A stretch of 64,000 nucleotides of DNA from Pedobacter sp. KBS0701 (GCF_005938645.2 NZ_CP042171.1:5456001-5520000); one strand, 5' to 3'. Shown: positions 15,536 through 25,003, counted from the stretch's first letter. Numbers and translations: made by a program. Notes: generated by a model not told the origin, from the letters alone.

Positions 15536-15614
15536 ATATTTTGTGAAAAAATTATTTTTAGTACAAATGTATGACAAAACATACGGTTGATAGAAGGCTT
15601 TTATGGGTCTTAAG

Positions 15615-16229
15615 CTACTTATAATCTGATATTTGTAGCTGTGCTGAGCAGAAATCGTATTCTTGTAGCTGATTGGAGCCAATTATGGTTAAACGTCCTT
15701 TCCCAAAAATTTCGATCAGTTCGCGGTACCAATTAATACCTTGAACGTCTAAATTGCTGGTCGGTTCGTCTAAAAATAAAATTGGTGTATCGGTACAGCA
15801 GGCTAAAGCTAGTTTAGTTCTTTGCTTCATACCTGATGAGAAGTATTTAATTTCTTTGTTTGCTGCCTTTTCCAAACCTAATATGCCGATCAGCTTTTTG
15901 GCATCAAGGCCGGAAGCAAAATTTTTAAACTTAAAATGAAAATCAATGATCTCTTTTAGTGTAAAAGTTTCAACCAGTTCGAGGTAGGGCGCAGCAAGGC
16001 TAATGTATCTATAGATATTTTCGACAGGGATTTCTGCTGTATCTGAAAAGGTAATTTTACCCTCAGAAGGAGATAAGCTGCCGTTTAAAACACTTAGTAA
16101 GGTTGATTTGCCTGATCCATTGGGCCCCAATATGGCATAGCTGTTGCCTGTGATGAATTCAGTGCTTAAATCCCTGAAAATCCACTCTTTATTAAACCTT
16201 CTGCCAACATTTTGTAAAGTAATATTCAT
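15615..16229 (-). CDS. ABC transporter ATP-binding protein
   Basis: 204 residues, one nucleotide-binding domain: Walker A GPNGSGKS, signature FSSGMKQR, Walker B ILFLDEPTSNLD, and a shortened C-terminus that lacks a long H-loop region. No permease gene is adjacent, so the partner must be elsewhere. The size and the isolated position resemble CcmA-like or bacitracin-type ATPases, but no substrate can be given. The ATG at MNITLQNV was chosen over an in-frame start 11 codons upstream, which would overlap the acetyltransferase gene. Confidence 0.85.
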   Translation of the reverse strand: MNITLQNVGRRFNKEWIFRDLSTEFITGNSYAILGPNGSGKSTLLSVLNGSLSPSEGKITFSDTAEIPVENIYRYISLAAPYLELVETFTLKEIIDFHFKFKNFASGLDAKKLIGILGLEKAANKEIKYFSSGMKQRTKLALACCTDTPILFLDEPTSNLDVQGINWYRELIEIFGKGRLTIIGSNQLQEYDFCSAQLQISDYK

Positions 16230-16233
16230 TTGG

Positions 16234-16716
16234 CTAAGCGTTTGGCGTTTGATGGTGGGCATTAAGTGGTTTGATCATGCAAACGCTATTGTCAACGCCT
16301 ACATATTGACCGTAATTTGGGATAATTTGATAGCCGATTTTCTGATAAAGCGCTATGGCTTCAGGTTGTTTTTTGCCTGTTTCAAGAACGGTTGCGGTAA
16401 AGCCCAGTTCCGTTGCCCAGTTTTCCAATGCAGTTATAATTTTAGCGGCTATACCTTTATTTCTGTAGTTTGGATGCACAAACATCCTTTTTACTTCTGC
16501 TTCGGTTGCAGAGAAAGGTTTAATGGCGCCACAACCAACTGGGATATCGTTTTGGTAGGCAACAATCACTTCTTTAATTGCATCAACTTTGTTAAACTGT
16601 GCATAAAATGCATGGTCGGCGCCATCCCTAACAGCTAAATCCTGATCCAGCAAGGCAACCAATTGTCTAAAATCGGTATGGTCTGAATCTGTTCTGATTA
16701 GCGTTAAATCACTCAT
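16234..16716 (-). CDS. GNAT family N-acetyltransferase
   Basis: 160 residues. The acetyl-CoA binding motif is seen in VKRMFVHPNYRNKGIAAKIITALENWA (residues 73-99), followed by the strand TVLETGKKQPEAIALYQKIGY, all typical of small GNAT enzymes. The acceptor is not known. Its stop lies four bases before the ABC ATPase start, so the two genes are probably one unit downstream of lpxA. Confidence 0.85.
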   Translation of the reverse strand: MSDLTLIRTDSDHTDFRQLVALLDQDLAVRDGADHAFYAQFNKVDAIKEVIVAYQNDIPVGCGAIKPFSATEAEVKRMFVHPNYRNKGIAAKIITALENWATELGFTATVLETGKKQPEAIALYQKIGYQIIPNYGQYVGVDNSVCMIKPLNAHHQTPNA

Positions 16717-16759
16717 GAATATTTGTTTTGCTCTAAGCTTTGGTCTTTCTGCTTTAGGC

Positions 16760-17545
16760 TTAGCTTCCCATGCCGAAACCCTTCATTACCCCACGGTTAG
16801 AGTTACGGATAAAATCAACAATTTCATCACGGATTTCCGTTGGTTTAAATTCGGCTTCGATCATGTCTAAGGCTTTGGTTACGTTGTTGTGTTTTACAAA
16901 AAGTACACGGTAAATTTCCTGAATTTCATCGATTTGCTCATTGGTGAAACCTCTTCTACGCAAACCCACAGAGTTAATACCCGCATAAGAAAGTGGCTCG
17001 CGAGCTGCTTTAACATAAGGAGGAACGTCTTTACGCACCAATGAACCACCAGTTACAAAGGCATAAGAGCCTACTTTAACGAATTGGTGTATAGCTACCA
17101 AGCCTGCCAAGACTACGTTGTTTCCAATAGTAATGTGGCCAGCCAGTGTGGTGCTGTTGGAGAAAATACAGTTATTTCCAACCTCGCAATCGTGAGCAAT
17201 ATGCGAATAAGCCTGAATTAGACAATTACTGCCTATGGTAGTTTTCCATTTGTCTTTAGTGCCACGGTTAATGGTAACGCACTCACGTATAGTCGTATTA
17301 TCGCCGATTTCTGCAGTAGTAATTTCACCGGCAAATTTTAAATCCTGTGGTTCGCCAGAAATAACCGCACCAGGGAATATGCGGCAATTTTTACCAATAC
17401 GTGCGCCATCCATAATGGTAACGTTTGATCCAATCCAGGTTCCCTCTCCAATTACAACGTCTTTATGTATTACTACAAAAGGTTCAATTACCACGTTTTC
17501 GGCAATTTTTGCCTGAGGATGTATGTATGCTAAGGGTTGTATCAT
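16760..17545 (-). CDS. lpxA: UDP-N-acetylglucosamine acyltransferase
   Basis: 261 residues; first step of lipid A synthesis, transfer of a 3-hydroxyacyl chain from ACP to UDP-GlcNAc. Left-handed beta-helix hexapeptide repeats fill residues 5-180. IQAYSHIAHDCEVGNNC carries the catalytic His. The C-terminal helical part (LRRRGFTNEQIDEI) is normal. Its ATG overlaps the lpxC/fabZ stop codon by one base (TAATG), so translation is probably coupled. Confidence 0.95.
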   Translation of the reverse strand: MIQPLAYIHPQAKIAENVVIEPFVVIHKDVVIGEGTWIGSNVTIMDGARIGKNCRIFPGAVISGEPQDLKFAGEITTAEIGDNTTIRECVTINRGTKDKWKTTIGSNCLIQAYSHIAHDCEVGNNCIFSNSTTLAGHITIGNNVVLAGLVAIHQFVKVGSYAFVTGGSLVRKDVPPYVKAAREPLSYAGINSVGLRRRGFTNEQIDEIQEIYRVLFVKHNNVTKALDMIEAEFKPTEIRDEIVDFIRNSNRGVMKGFGMGS

Positions 17546-18957
17546 TATTGGGCGGGTTCTGCTTGTTTAACTTTTGAAATTTGAGCCATCATTTCGGCTT
17601 CAACAACGATTTTTTCGCCAACCATACCCACACCTTTCATCTGGGCAATACCCCTTCTGATAGGTTCAAGTAGATCGCAACGGAAAACAATTGTATCTCC
17701 AGGAAGAACCTGGGCTCTAAAACGTACATTATCTATTTTTAAGAAATAGGTTAAATAATTTCTGGGATCCGGAACGGTACTTAACACTAAAATACCACCA
17801 ACCTGAGCCATAGCCTCGATCTGGATTACACCCGGAAAAACCGGTGCACCAGGAAAATGACCCTTGAAAAACTCTTCATTCATGGTTACGTTTTTAACGC
17901 CTACCACGTGGTTTTTAGAAAGTTCTAATATTTTATCAACGAATAAAAATGGCTGACGGTGTGGCAAAATATCCATGATCTGAACCACGTCATATAATGG
18001 TTTTGCACTTGGATCGTAAACCTTTTGTATTTTTTTGTTTTTCTCTTTTTTAATGGCTGCTTTAATTTTTTTAGCAAAAGCAACGTTTGCCGCATGGCCA
18101 GGGCGGGCCGCCATAATGTGGCCCTTTAAGTGCATACCAACCAAGGCTAAATCGCCAATCATATCCAAAAGTTTATGGCGGGCAGGCTCATTCTGGTAGC
18201 GCAGTTCCATGTTGTTCAAAATCCCCTGTGGGGCAACATCAATGTCCTTGCGGTTAAATAGTTTAGCCAAATGGCTTAATTCATCTTTGGTAACCTCTTT
18301 ATCTACAATGACAATGGCATTATTTAAATCGCCGCCTTTAATTAGATTGTGCGATAACTGGTACTCTAACTCATGTAAGAAACAGAAAGTACGACAAGAA
18401 GCGATTTCTTTTTTAAACTCTGCAATGGTATTAATGCCAGCATGCTGACTGCCCAAAACAGGAGAGTTATAATCGATCATGCAGGTAAAACGGTAATCGT
18501 CTAAAGGCATGGCCACAATTTCTACTTTTCTATCTTCTTCAGTATAAGTAATGTTATGGGGAATGGTAAAATACTCACGATCTGCATTTTGCTCTACTGT
18601 TCCTACTTCTTCCAATAAATCAACAAACTGAATAGAGCTCCCATCCATAATCGGAGTTTCGGGTCCGTCTAATTTGATCAGTATGTTATCGAGGTCCATG
18701 CCAACCAGTGATGCCATTACGTGTTCTACGGTGCTTACGCTAGCGCCATTCTGGGTAAGCGTGGTGCCTCGTGAGGTATCGGTAACGTTATCTGCATCTG
18801 CTTCGATGATCGGGTGGCCATCTAAATCAATACGCTGAAATTTAAAGCCATGATTTTCGGGGGCCGGGCAAAATGTTAAAGTCACATTAGCGCCTGTGTG
18901 TAAACCTACACCAGATGCTGATATTTCCTGTTTAATCGTTTTTTGTCTAACGTTCAT
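17545..18957 (-). CDS. lpxC-fabZ: Bifunctional UDP-3-O-acyl-GlcNAc deacetylase / 3-hydroxyacyl-ACP dehydratase
   Basis: 470 residues made of two enzymes. Residues 1-300 are LpxC, the zinc deacetylase that commits to lipid A: STVEHVMASL gives His79, RHKLLDMIGDLAL and GHIMAARPGHAAN the other ligands and active-site residues. Residues 325-465 are FabZ: PHRQPFLFVDKIL and FFKGHFPGAPVFPGVIQIEAMAQ with the catalytic His and Glu. The fusion is a known Bacteroidota trait and ties lipid A to fatty acid synthesis. Overlaps lpxD by 11 bases. Confidence 0.95.
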   Translation of the reverse strand: MNVRQKTIKQEISASGVGLHTGANVTLTFCPAPENHGFKFQRIDLDGHPIIEADADNVTDTSRGTTLTQNGASVSTVEHVMASLVGMDLDNILIKLDGPETPIMDGSSIQFVDLLEEVGTVEQNADREYFTIPHNITYTEEDRKVEIVAMPLDDYRFTCMIDYNSPVLGSQHAGINTIAEFKKEIASCRTFCFLHELEYQLSHNLIKGGDLNNAIVIVDKEVTKDELSHLAKLFNRKDIDVAPQGILNNMELRYQNEPARHKLLDMIGDLALVGMHLKGHIMAARPGHAANVAFAKKIKAAIKKEKNKKIQKVYDPSAKPLYDVVQIMDILPHRQPFLFVDKILELSKNHVVGVKNVTMNEEFFKGHFPGAPVFPGVIQIEAMAQVGGILVLSTVPDPRNYLTYFLKIDNVRFRAQVLPGDTIVFRCDLLEPIRRGIAQMKGVGMVGEKIVVEAEMMAQISKVKQAEPAQ

Positions 18958-20023
18958 TGTGTATTGTATTCTTTTCCAGTTCAGCAGTAAGCTTTTTCAA
19001 TTCCTCTTCGAGCGCATTTATTCTTTTCTCTACATCTGGAAGATGTTTGAAAATGACTGAGGCACGCATCCAATTGCGCAATGGTTGCGCCGGACTACCG
19101 TGCCATTGTTTATTTTCTTCTGTGATATTAAAATTTATACCGGCCTGAGCACCAATCTGTGTGCCCTTTGCTAAGGTTAAGTGCCCGGCTATCCCAACTT
19201 GCCCGCCAACAACACTGTTTGGGCCAATTTTTGTGCTTCCGGATATACCCGACTGGGCGGCTAAAACAGTGTTTTCGCCAATTTCTACGTTATGGGCAAT
19301 TTGGATCAGATTATCGATTTTTGCGCCTTTCTTTACAATTGTTGATCCCATTGTTGCACGATCTACAGTGGTATTTGCACCAATTTCTACGTCGTCTTCG
19401 ATGATAACGTTTCCAATCTGCGGGATTTTATTGTAAGTTCCATCTTTTTGTGGGGCGAAACCAAAACCATCACTTCCAATAACGGTATTAGCATGGATGA
19501 CCACTCTGCTACCGATTATAGAATTGTGGTAAATTTTTACACCAGGGAAAAAAGTGCTGTTTTTTCCAATTTTAGAATTTGCGCCGATAAAGGTTTGCGC
19601 ATTTATTTTACATCCATCGGCAATCTCTACATTTTCGGCAACGTAGGCAAATGCATCAATAAACACATTATTGCCGATTTTTGCTGTAGAGTGAACGAAG
19701 GCAAGTTTATCAATCCCGGATTGTATTGCAGGGGCATTAATCGCTTCGTTATATTTATCAAGTAAAACCGTAAAAGCACTATATGGATTTTCAACACGTA
19801 TAAGTGTGCTGGTATAAGGCTGGGTAGGAGCAAAGTCTTTTGATACGATAACAACTGACGCCTGAGTAGAATACAAAAAGTTTTCGTACTTAGGGTTAGA
19901 AAGAAAAGACAAAGAGCCTTCTTTCCCGTCTTCTATTTTAGAAAGTTCGGTAACGGCTACATCAGGGTTACCATCAATGGAACCGTTTAGAAACTGACTT
20001 ATCTGCGTGGCAGTAAATTGCAT
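18947..20023 (-). CDS. lpxD: UDP-3-O-(3-hydroxyacyl)glucosamine N-acyltransferase
   Basis: 358 residues; third lipid A enzyme, adds the second hydroxyacyl chain. An N-terminal uridine-binding domain (residues 1-100) precedes a hexapeptide-repeat beta-helix; IQIAHNVEIGENT carries the catalytic His. A coiled C-terminus (VEKRINALEEELKKLTAELEK) follows. First gene of the lpxD-lpxC/fabZ-lpxA operon. The promoter is a full match and its -7 box ends four bases before the ATG, so this transcript may begin at or next to the start codon. Confidence 0.95.
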   Translation of the reverse strand: MQFTATQISQFLNGSIDGNPDVAVTELSKIEDGKEGSLSFLSNPKYENFLYSTQASVVIVSKDFAPTQPYTSTLIRVENPYSAFTVLLDKYNEAINAPAIQSGIDKLAFVHSTAKIGNNVFIDAFAYVAENVEIADGCKINAQTFIGANSKIGKNSTFFPGVKIYHNSIIGSRVVIHANTVIGSDGFGFAPQKDGTYNKIPQIGNVIIEDDVEIGANTTVDRATMGSTIVKKGAKIDNLIQIAHNVEIGENTVLAAQSGISGSTKIGPNSVVGGQVGIAGHLTLAKGTQIGAQAGINFNITEENKQWHGSPAQPLRNWMRASVIFKHLPDVEKRINALEEELKKLTAELEKNTIHNER

Positions 20024-20027
20024 CGTA

Positions 20028-20058
20028 CAAAGGTATATGTTAAATTGATATGAACAAA
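20028..20058 (-). promoter_or_regulatory. Promoter of the lpx operon
   Basis: -33 TTTG (20055-20058), 19-bp spacer, -7 TACCTTTG (20028-20035). TACG and then the lpxD ATG follow directly. Confidence 0.7.
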
Positions 20059-20145
20059 AAAACCTGCTCTGGTTAAGCTGTGTATATTTTACACAATAAT
20101 AAGACTTAAAACGGCACTAAAAGTTAAATATTTTGTTAAATAACC

Positions 20146-21369
20146 TTAAATCCCTCTGGGGTAACAGAGAATATATTTTTCTACAGTTTTTTGCAGAGAC
20201 TCCAGATTAGACAAATCAGAAGCCTTTGCAATATCAACAATATCGTTATTCTTCATTAAAATCTTAATATTTCCTACACCTGCATTATACGCGCGGTTTT
20301 GTATAGAATTTGTAAAGACAAAATATCTGGCCTCTTCTGGCTTAATTTCTAATAAACTGACTGCAGCACCCTGCAAAAAGTTTACGCGGTCGCTATTTGC
20401 CATTTCGTTGCCCATTTCCACTTTATAAAGATTTCTGGAAGTAAGCATTTTACATAACGCAGACAAAATTTTATCATCATGTTTGGTCCAAACCTTAACG
20501 GCTGCATAAATATCCTGGTCATCAATATTGGTGAAATGCTCAAGATTTTCGTGATGCGCAAAGAAATTAGCTTCGTTGATATCGTTTTTTAGAAAATAAT
20601 TTAAGGATGGTGAAGCAAATAAGTTTTCGCCAGCTGCGGATAATTCTTTTGCACGTTCTAATAATTTCACTAAAATCATCTCGCCTGATATTACTGTTTT
20701 ATGCAGATAAACCTGCCAATACATCAGCCTGCGGGCAATTAAAAATTTCTCAATCGAATAAATGCCTTTCTCCTCGATCACCAGGTCATCATCATAAACG
20801 TTAAACATTTTAATAATCCGGTCGAAACTGATTACGCCTTCGCTAACGCCCGTAAAAAAGCTATCACGGTTTAAATAATCCATTCTGTCTAAATCCAACT
20901 GACCTGAAATCAATTGGTGTAGGAATTTTTTAGGATAGGTGCCGTTAAAAATCTCAATGGCATGGGTTAAACGGCCATCGAAATGTGCATTCAGATCATG
21001 CATCAGTTTTGCGGAGATATCTTCATGCCTGATTCCGGTAACCAAAGAATGCTCCAGTGCATGGGAAAATGGTCCGTGACCAATATCGTGCAGTAAAATG
21101 GCCAAAATGGCTGCTTCTTCTTCGCCTTCGGTTATGGTATGGCCTTTACTTTTTAACAGATTGATGGCCAGACTCATTAAATGCATGGCTCCCAAAGCAT
21201 GGTGAAAACGGGTATGTAAAGCCCCTGGATAGACTAAATGTGTCATTCCGAGCTGTTTGATGTAGCGCAAACGCTGGAAATAGGGGTGCGAAATTACATC
21301 ATAAACCAATTCGGATGGAATACTGATGAATCCGTAAACCGGATCATTAATTATTTTCTTCTTGTTCAA
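20146..21369 (-). CDS. HD-domain phosphohydrolase
   Basis: 407 residues. His52 in HTRFHH and the pair His94-Asp95 in LLHDIGHGPFSHALEH form the HD metal site; DRMDYLNRDSFFTG gives the later Asp. The family includes dNTP triphosphohydrolase-like (SAMHD1-like) proteins, but the nucleotide substrate is not settled. The only possible start is a TTG, since an in-frame stop lies two codons upstream and the N-terminus KIINDPVYGFI is the family start. Placed between porX and lpxD, a neighbourhood often seen in Bacteroidota. Confidence 0.85.
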   Translation of the reverse strand: MNKKKIINDPVYGFISIPSELVYDVISHPYFQRLRYIKQLGMTHLVYPGALHTRFHHALGAMHLMSLAINLLKSKGHTITEGEEEAAILAILLHDIGHGPFSHALEHSLVTGIRHEDISAKLMHDLNAHFDGRLTHAIEIFNGTYPKKFLHQLISGQLDLDRMDYLNRDSFFTGVSEGVISFDRIIKMFNVYDDDLVIEEKGIYSIEKFLIARRLMYWQVYLHKTVISGEMILVKLLERAKELSAAGENLFASPSLNYFLKNDINEANFFAHHENLEHFTNIDDQDIYAAVKVWTKHDDKILSALCKMLTSRNLYKVEMGNEMANSDRVNFLQGAAVSLLEIKPEEARYFVFTNSIQNRAYNAGVGNIKILMKNNDIVDIAKASDLSNLESLQKTVEKYILCYPRGI

Positions 21370-21480
21370 TCGTTAAAAATAGTTAAATAGCTAGATACGG
21401 TACAAAAATTGCTATTTTTATTCACAGTTTGATTTACCTGCCGAAATTAAAGGGCAATACATACCTATTTTTACAAAAAC

Positions 21481-23034
21481 ATGCAAGAAACTAAGATATT
21501 ATGGGCCGATGATGAAATCGATCTGTTAAAACCTCATATATTATTATTAAATGATAAAGGTTACCATGTAACTACATTTACCAATGGAAACGATGCTTTA
21601 GAGGCATTTGGGAAAACTCACTTCGACTTGGTTTTTCTTGATGAGAACATGCCGGGCATGAGTGGTATTGAAACGCTTTCTGCCATTAAGAATTTAAATC
21701 CAGATGTGCCGGTAGTTTTGATTACCAAAAGCGAGGAAGAAAATTTAATGGAAGATGCGATAGGCAGTAAAATTGATGATTATCTGATCAAACCTGTAAA
21801 TCCTAAACAGGTATTGCTTACCATCAAAAAACTGATTGATAATAAACGTTTGGTAAGCGAAAAAACTTCAATGGCTTATCAACAGGATTTTCGCCGTTTG
21901 GGCATGACTTTAGGCGACAGGCTTAACTATGAAGAGTGGGTTGATGTGTATAAAAAAATTGTTTTCTGGGAACTTGAATTAGAAAAGCTGGATGATCCTC
22001 AGATGCATGAAATTTTAACGATGCAGAAACAGGAGGCCAATACACAGTTCACTAAATTTATCGAAGAAAATTACCTCGACTGGATCAAGAATAAGGACAA
22101 AGCACCTTTACTTTCGAATGAATTGTTGAAGAAAAAGGCTTTCCCTCATATTAACGATACTACACCTGTATTTTTTATCCTGATTGACAATTTACGTTAC
22201 GATCAATGGAAAATCATTAATCCGTTAATTTCTGAATATTTCAGGATTGATGAGGAGGATATGTACACGAGTATTTTGCCAACGGCGACACAATATGCCC
22301 GTAATGCTATTTTTTCGGGTATGATGCCTTTAGATATGGAGAAACGTTTTCCTCAGCTTTGGCAGAATGATGATGATGAGGGAGGAAAAAATATGCATGA
22401 AGAGGCTTTTCTAGCTGACAACATTAAGCGCAGCTTAAGAAAAGAGTGTAAATTCAGTTATAATAAAATTTTAACTTTCGAACAGGGAAAAGATTTGGTT
22501 GAGCAGACCAATAACCTGTTGCAGAACGATTTCAACGCCATTGTATTCAATTTTGTTGATATGCTGAGCCATGCGCGTACGGATATGCAGATGATCCGTG
22601 AGCTGGCCAATGATGACGCAGCTTATCGCTCGTTGACTTTATCCTGGTTTGAGCATTCGCCACTTTGGGATTTATTGAAAAAAATCTCTCAAAAACAGGT
22701 TAAAGTGATCATTACTACTGACCATGGAACCATCCGTGTTAAAAAACCGGTTAAAGTAATTGGCGATAGGAGCACAAACACCAATTTAAGATACAAACAA
22801 GGTAGAAACCTTAATTTTAATGCAAAAGAGGTGTTTTTAATTAAAAACCCTCACGATGCCTTATTGCCAAAAATCAATATCAGCAGCAGTTATATTTTTG
22901 CAAGGGAAGATAGTTATTTCGTTTACCCGAACAACTACAATCAATTTGTAAACTACTATAACGAAACCTTCCAGCACGGGGGGATTTCGTTAGAGGAAAT
23001 GATTATTCCGGTAGTGACATATTCGCCGAGGTAG
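21481..23034 (+). CDS. porX: PorX-type response regulator with PglZ phosphatase domain
   Basis: 517 residues. A receiver domain (1-120) with Asp10/Asp11, phospho-acceptor Asp54 in FLDENMPGM and Lys in DYLIKPVN is joined to a PglZ/alkaline-phosphatase-like domain (about 200-517) with LIDNLRYDQW, TQYARNAIFSG, HARTD and TTDHGT. This is the architecture of PorX, the regulator of the type IX secretion system in Porphyromonas, which also hydrolyses nucleotides. No porY or por secretion genes are in the window. It is divergent from the HD gene. Confidence 0.9.
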   Translation: MQETKILWADDEIDLLKPHILLLNDKGYHVTTFTNGNDALEAFGKTHFDLVFLDENMPGMSGIETLSAIKNLNPDVPVVLITKSEEENLMEDAIGSKIDDYLIKPVNPKQVLLTIKKLIDNKRLVSEKTSMAYQQDFRRLGMTLGDRLNYEEWVDVYKKIVFWELELEKLDDPQMHEILTMQKQEANTQFTKFIEENYLDWIKNKDKAPLLSNELLKKKAFPHINDTTPVFFILIDNLRYDQWKIINPLISEYFRIDEEDMYTSILPTATQYARNAIFSGMMPLDMEKRFPQLWQNDDDEGGKNMHEEAFLADNIKRSLRKECKFSYNKILTFEQGKDLVEQTNNLLQNDFNAIVFNFVDMLSHARTDMQMIRELANDDAAYRSLTLSWFEHSPLWDLLKKISQKQVKVIITTDHGTIRVKKPVKVIGDRSTNTNLRYKQGRNLNFNAKEVFLIKNPHDALLPKINISSSYIFAREDSYFVYPNNYNQFVNYYNETFQHGGISLEEMIIPVVTYSPR

Positions 23035-23047
23035 AATATAAATAAGT

Positions 23048-23132
23048 CGTCATTTCGACTGGAGCATAGCGGAATGGAGAAATCTTTGACGAGATGATTC
23101 GGGTAAGATTTCTCCGCTACGGTCGAAACGAT
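23048..23132. repeat. REP-like imperfect palindrome, copy F
   Basis: CGTCATTTCGACTGGAGCAT, GGAGAAATCT, then the inverted AGATTTCTCCGCTACGGTCG. Lies between porX and tsaE, both on the plus strand. Confidence 0.7.
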
Positions 23133-23188
23133 GTATAAAAGGCAAAAGCAATGCAATTATGTATTACTTTTGCCTTTATTCTTTAAAA

Positions 23189-23605
23189 ATGGATATTGAA
23201 GTAAATAGTTTAGCCGAATTACCTGTTGTGGCACAACAGCTTTCAGATTTTGCGGGCAGTGAGAAAGTCTTCATTTTTGAAGGCGATATGGGTGCCGGGA
23301 AAACCACTTTTATTAAAAACTTCTGTAAACATTTAGGTATAGAAGATGTGGTTTCGAGCCCAACCTATTCTATCGTTAATGAATATGAAAGCCCTGATGG
23401 TCCCGTGTTTCATTTCGATTTTTACCGTATAAAAGATATCCGTGAGGCGTACGACCTGGGCTATGAGGAATATTTTTATGGCAGCGGTATCTGTTTAATC
23501 GAATGGCCTGAAAGGGTAGAAGAATTACTACCCGAAAACTACATTAAAGTGGAGATAAATGTGCTGGCTGAAGATCGCAGATTATTCAAACTCTCGAAGG
23601 TATAA
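23189..23605 (+). CDS. tsaE: tRNA threonylcarbamoyladenosine biosynthesis ATPase
   Basis: 138 residues. Walker A GDMGAGKTTFIK near residue 30, then SSPTYSIVNEYE and LIEWPERVEELLP, all diagnostic of TsaE. It works with TsaB and TsaD to place t6A at position 37 of ANN-decoding tRNAs. The ATG at MDIEVNSL was preferred to one 10 codons upstream, as it fits the family length; a -7-like TACTTTTG precedes it at about 23164-23171. Confidence 0.93.
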   Translation: MDIEVNSLAELPVVAQQLSDFAGSEKVFIFEGDMGAGKTTFIKNFCKHLGIEDVVSSPTYSIVNEYESPDGPVFHFDFYRIKDIREAYDLGYEEYFYGSGICLIEWPERVEELLPENYIKVEINVLAEDRRLFKLSKV

Positions 23606-23677
23606 CAATTAGTTATCAATAAATTAACAGATTTTCCGTACCTTGAACGACCTAAAACTATCAAATATTAATTCAAC

Positions 23678-24904
23678 ATGGCTACAGGATTACGCGAAGG
23701 AATGGCCGATATAGCTCGTCAGGGTTTACTACAAACGCAAGAAGCAAAGTTAGAAACCAGAAATAAAAAAAACAGTCTATACATAGGAATACCAAAGGAA
23801 ATTTCTTTCCAGGAAAATAGAATTGCATTAACTCCTTTATCTGTTGCGTTATTGGTAAACAACGGACATCGTGTTGTTTTAGAAAGTGGTGCAGGTATCG
23901 CCGCTAATTTTTCTGACACTGAATATGCCGAGCAGGGAGCCAAAATTGCCTATAACAAAAAGGAAGTTTTTGATGCGGATATCCTGGTGAAAATTGCGCC
24001 TCCAATGCTGGAAGAGATTGAAATGATGCATAAGGGGCAAACACTTATTTCTTCTTTACAAACCGGAACGCTAAAGCAGGATTATCTAAAAGCATTGATG
24101 CATAAAAAAATTAATGCGTTGTGTTTTGAAAACCTCCGAGACGAAGGCAATATTTTGAGTGTGGTTCGGGCCATGAGTGAAATTGTGGGATCTACCTCTA
24201 TTTTAATAGCGGCAGAATACCTGAGCAATGTAACAGGAGGTAAAGGATTAATGTTAGGCGGTTTTACCGGTGTGCCGCCAACTGAAATTGTTATTTTAGG
24301 TGCAGGTACCGTTGGCGAATATGCAGCCAGAACAGCTTTGGCCTTAGGTGCCGAGGTGAAGGTTTTTGACAGTTCTATCTACCGTTTACGCCGTTTACAA
24401 AATAATTTGGGCAGCAGGGTTTTTACTTCAGTAATGCAGCCTATCGTATTGAATAAAGCCATTATAACCTGCGATGTAGTGATTGGCGCCATTCGTGCCA
24501 GTCATGGCCGTAGCCCTTGCGTGGTAATGGAAGAAACTGTTGCCCGCATGAAACCTCACTCTGTGGTAATTGATGTCAGTATTGATCAGGGTGGTTGTTT
24601 TGAAACCTCTGAAGTAACCAATCATACCAATCCTGTTTTCAGGAAGTATGACGTCATCCATTACTGTGTGCCAAATATTGCCTCGCGTGTGCCAAGAACG
24701 GCTTCTTATGCCTTAACTAACATTTTTGCGCCTATTTTATTGGATATTGGTGAATTTGGAGGTTTAATGAATATGGTTTGGAATAATCCTGGTATCCGCG
24801 AAGCACTTTACATTTACCAGGGAAACTGTACCAATAAAGATCTGGCTGATATGTTTAATTTGCCGTTTAAGGATTTGGAACTGTTGGTGGTTTCTAATCA
24901 ATAA
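23678..24904 (+). CDS. ald: Alanine dehydrogenase
   Basis: 408 residues. IGIPKEISFQENRIALTP is the pyruvate-binding start of the AlaDH/transhydrogenase family, and GGFTGVPPTEIVILGAGTVGEYAART the NAD-binding Rossmann motif. SHGRSPCVVMEETV and VIDVSIDQGGCFETS are typical of alanine dehydrogenase. Reversibly deaminates L-alanine to pyruvate. There are 35 extra residues before the catalytic domain compared with the Bacillus enzyme; this longer form is usual in the phylum. The Cys residues and lack of transhydrogenase parts favour Ald. Confidence 0.9.
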   Translation: MATGLREGMADIARQGLLQTQEAKLETRNKKNSLYIGIPKEISFQENRIALTPLSVALLVNNGHRVVLESGAGIAANFSDTEYAEQGAKIAYNKKEVFDADILVKIAPPMLEEIEMMHKGQTLISSLQTGTLKQDYLKALMHKKINALCFENLRDEGNILSVVRAMSEIVGSTSILIAAEYLSNVTGGKGLMLGGFTGVPPTEIVILGAGTVGEYAARTALALGAEVKVFDSSIYRLRRLQNNLGSRVFTSVMQPIVLNKAIITCDVVIGAIRASHGRSPCVVMEETVARMKPHSVVIDVSIDQGGCFETSEVTNHTNPVFRKYDVIHYCVPNIASRVPRTASYALTNIFAPILLDIGEFGGLMNMVWNNPGIREALYIYQGNCTNKDLADMFNLPFKDLELLVVSNQ

Positions 24905-24906
24905 AA

Positions 24907-24997
24907 GATGTAAGATGGACAATGTACAACGGATGATGTGAGATGGAAATATCTTCATACTTGTATCTAACATCTTGATACTTATTTCTTATGCTAC
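24907..24997. repeat. Degenerate heptanucleotide array
   Basis: Fills the gap between ald and the dipeptidase gene with thirteen heptads in one register: GATGTAA, GATGGAC, AATGTAC, AACGGAT, GATGTGA, GATGGAA, ATATCTT, CATACTT, GTATCTA, ACATCTT, GATACTT, ATTTCTT, ATGCTAC. The motif changes from GATG to its near-complement CTT part-way. Confidence 0.75.
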
Positions 24998-25003
24998 TAA
25001 AAT

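Noticed and set aside
15416..15682. Minus-strand 88-codon ORF across the ABC ATPase end and small RNA
   Set aside because: It overlaps the end of the ATPase gene in another frame and runs through the promoter at 15506-15535.
19159..19436. Plus-strand ORFs inside lpxD
   Set aside because: Leu/Pro/Arg-rich products caused by the periodic hexapeptide coding sequence on the other strand.
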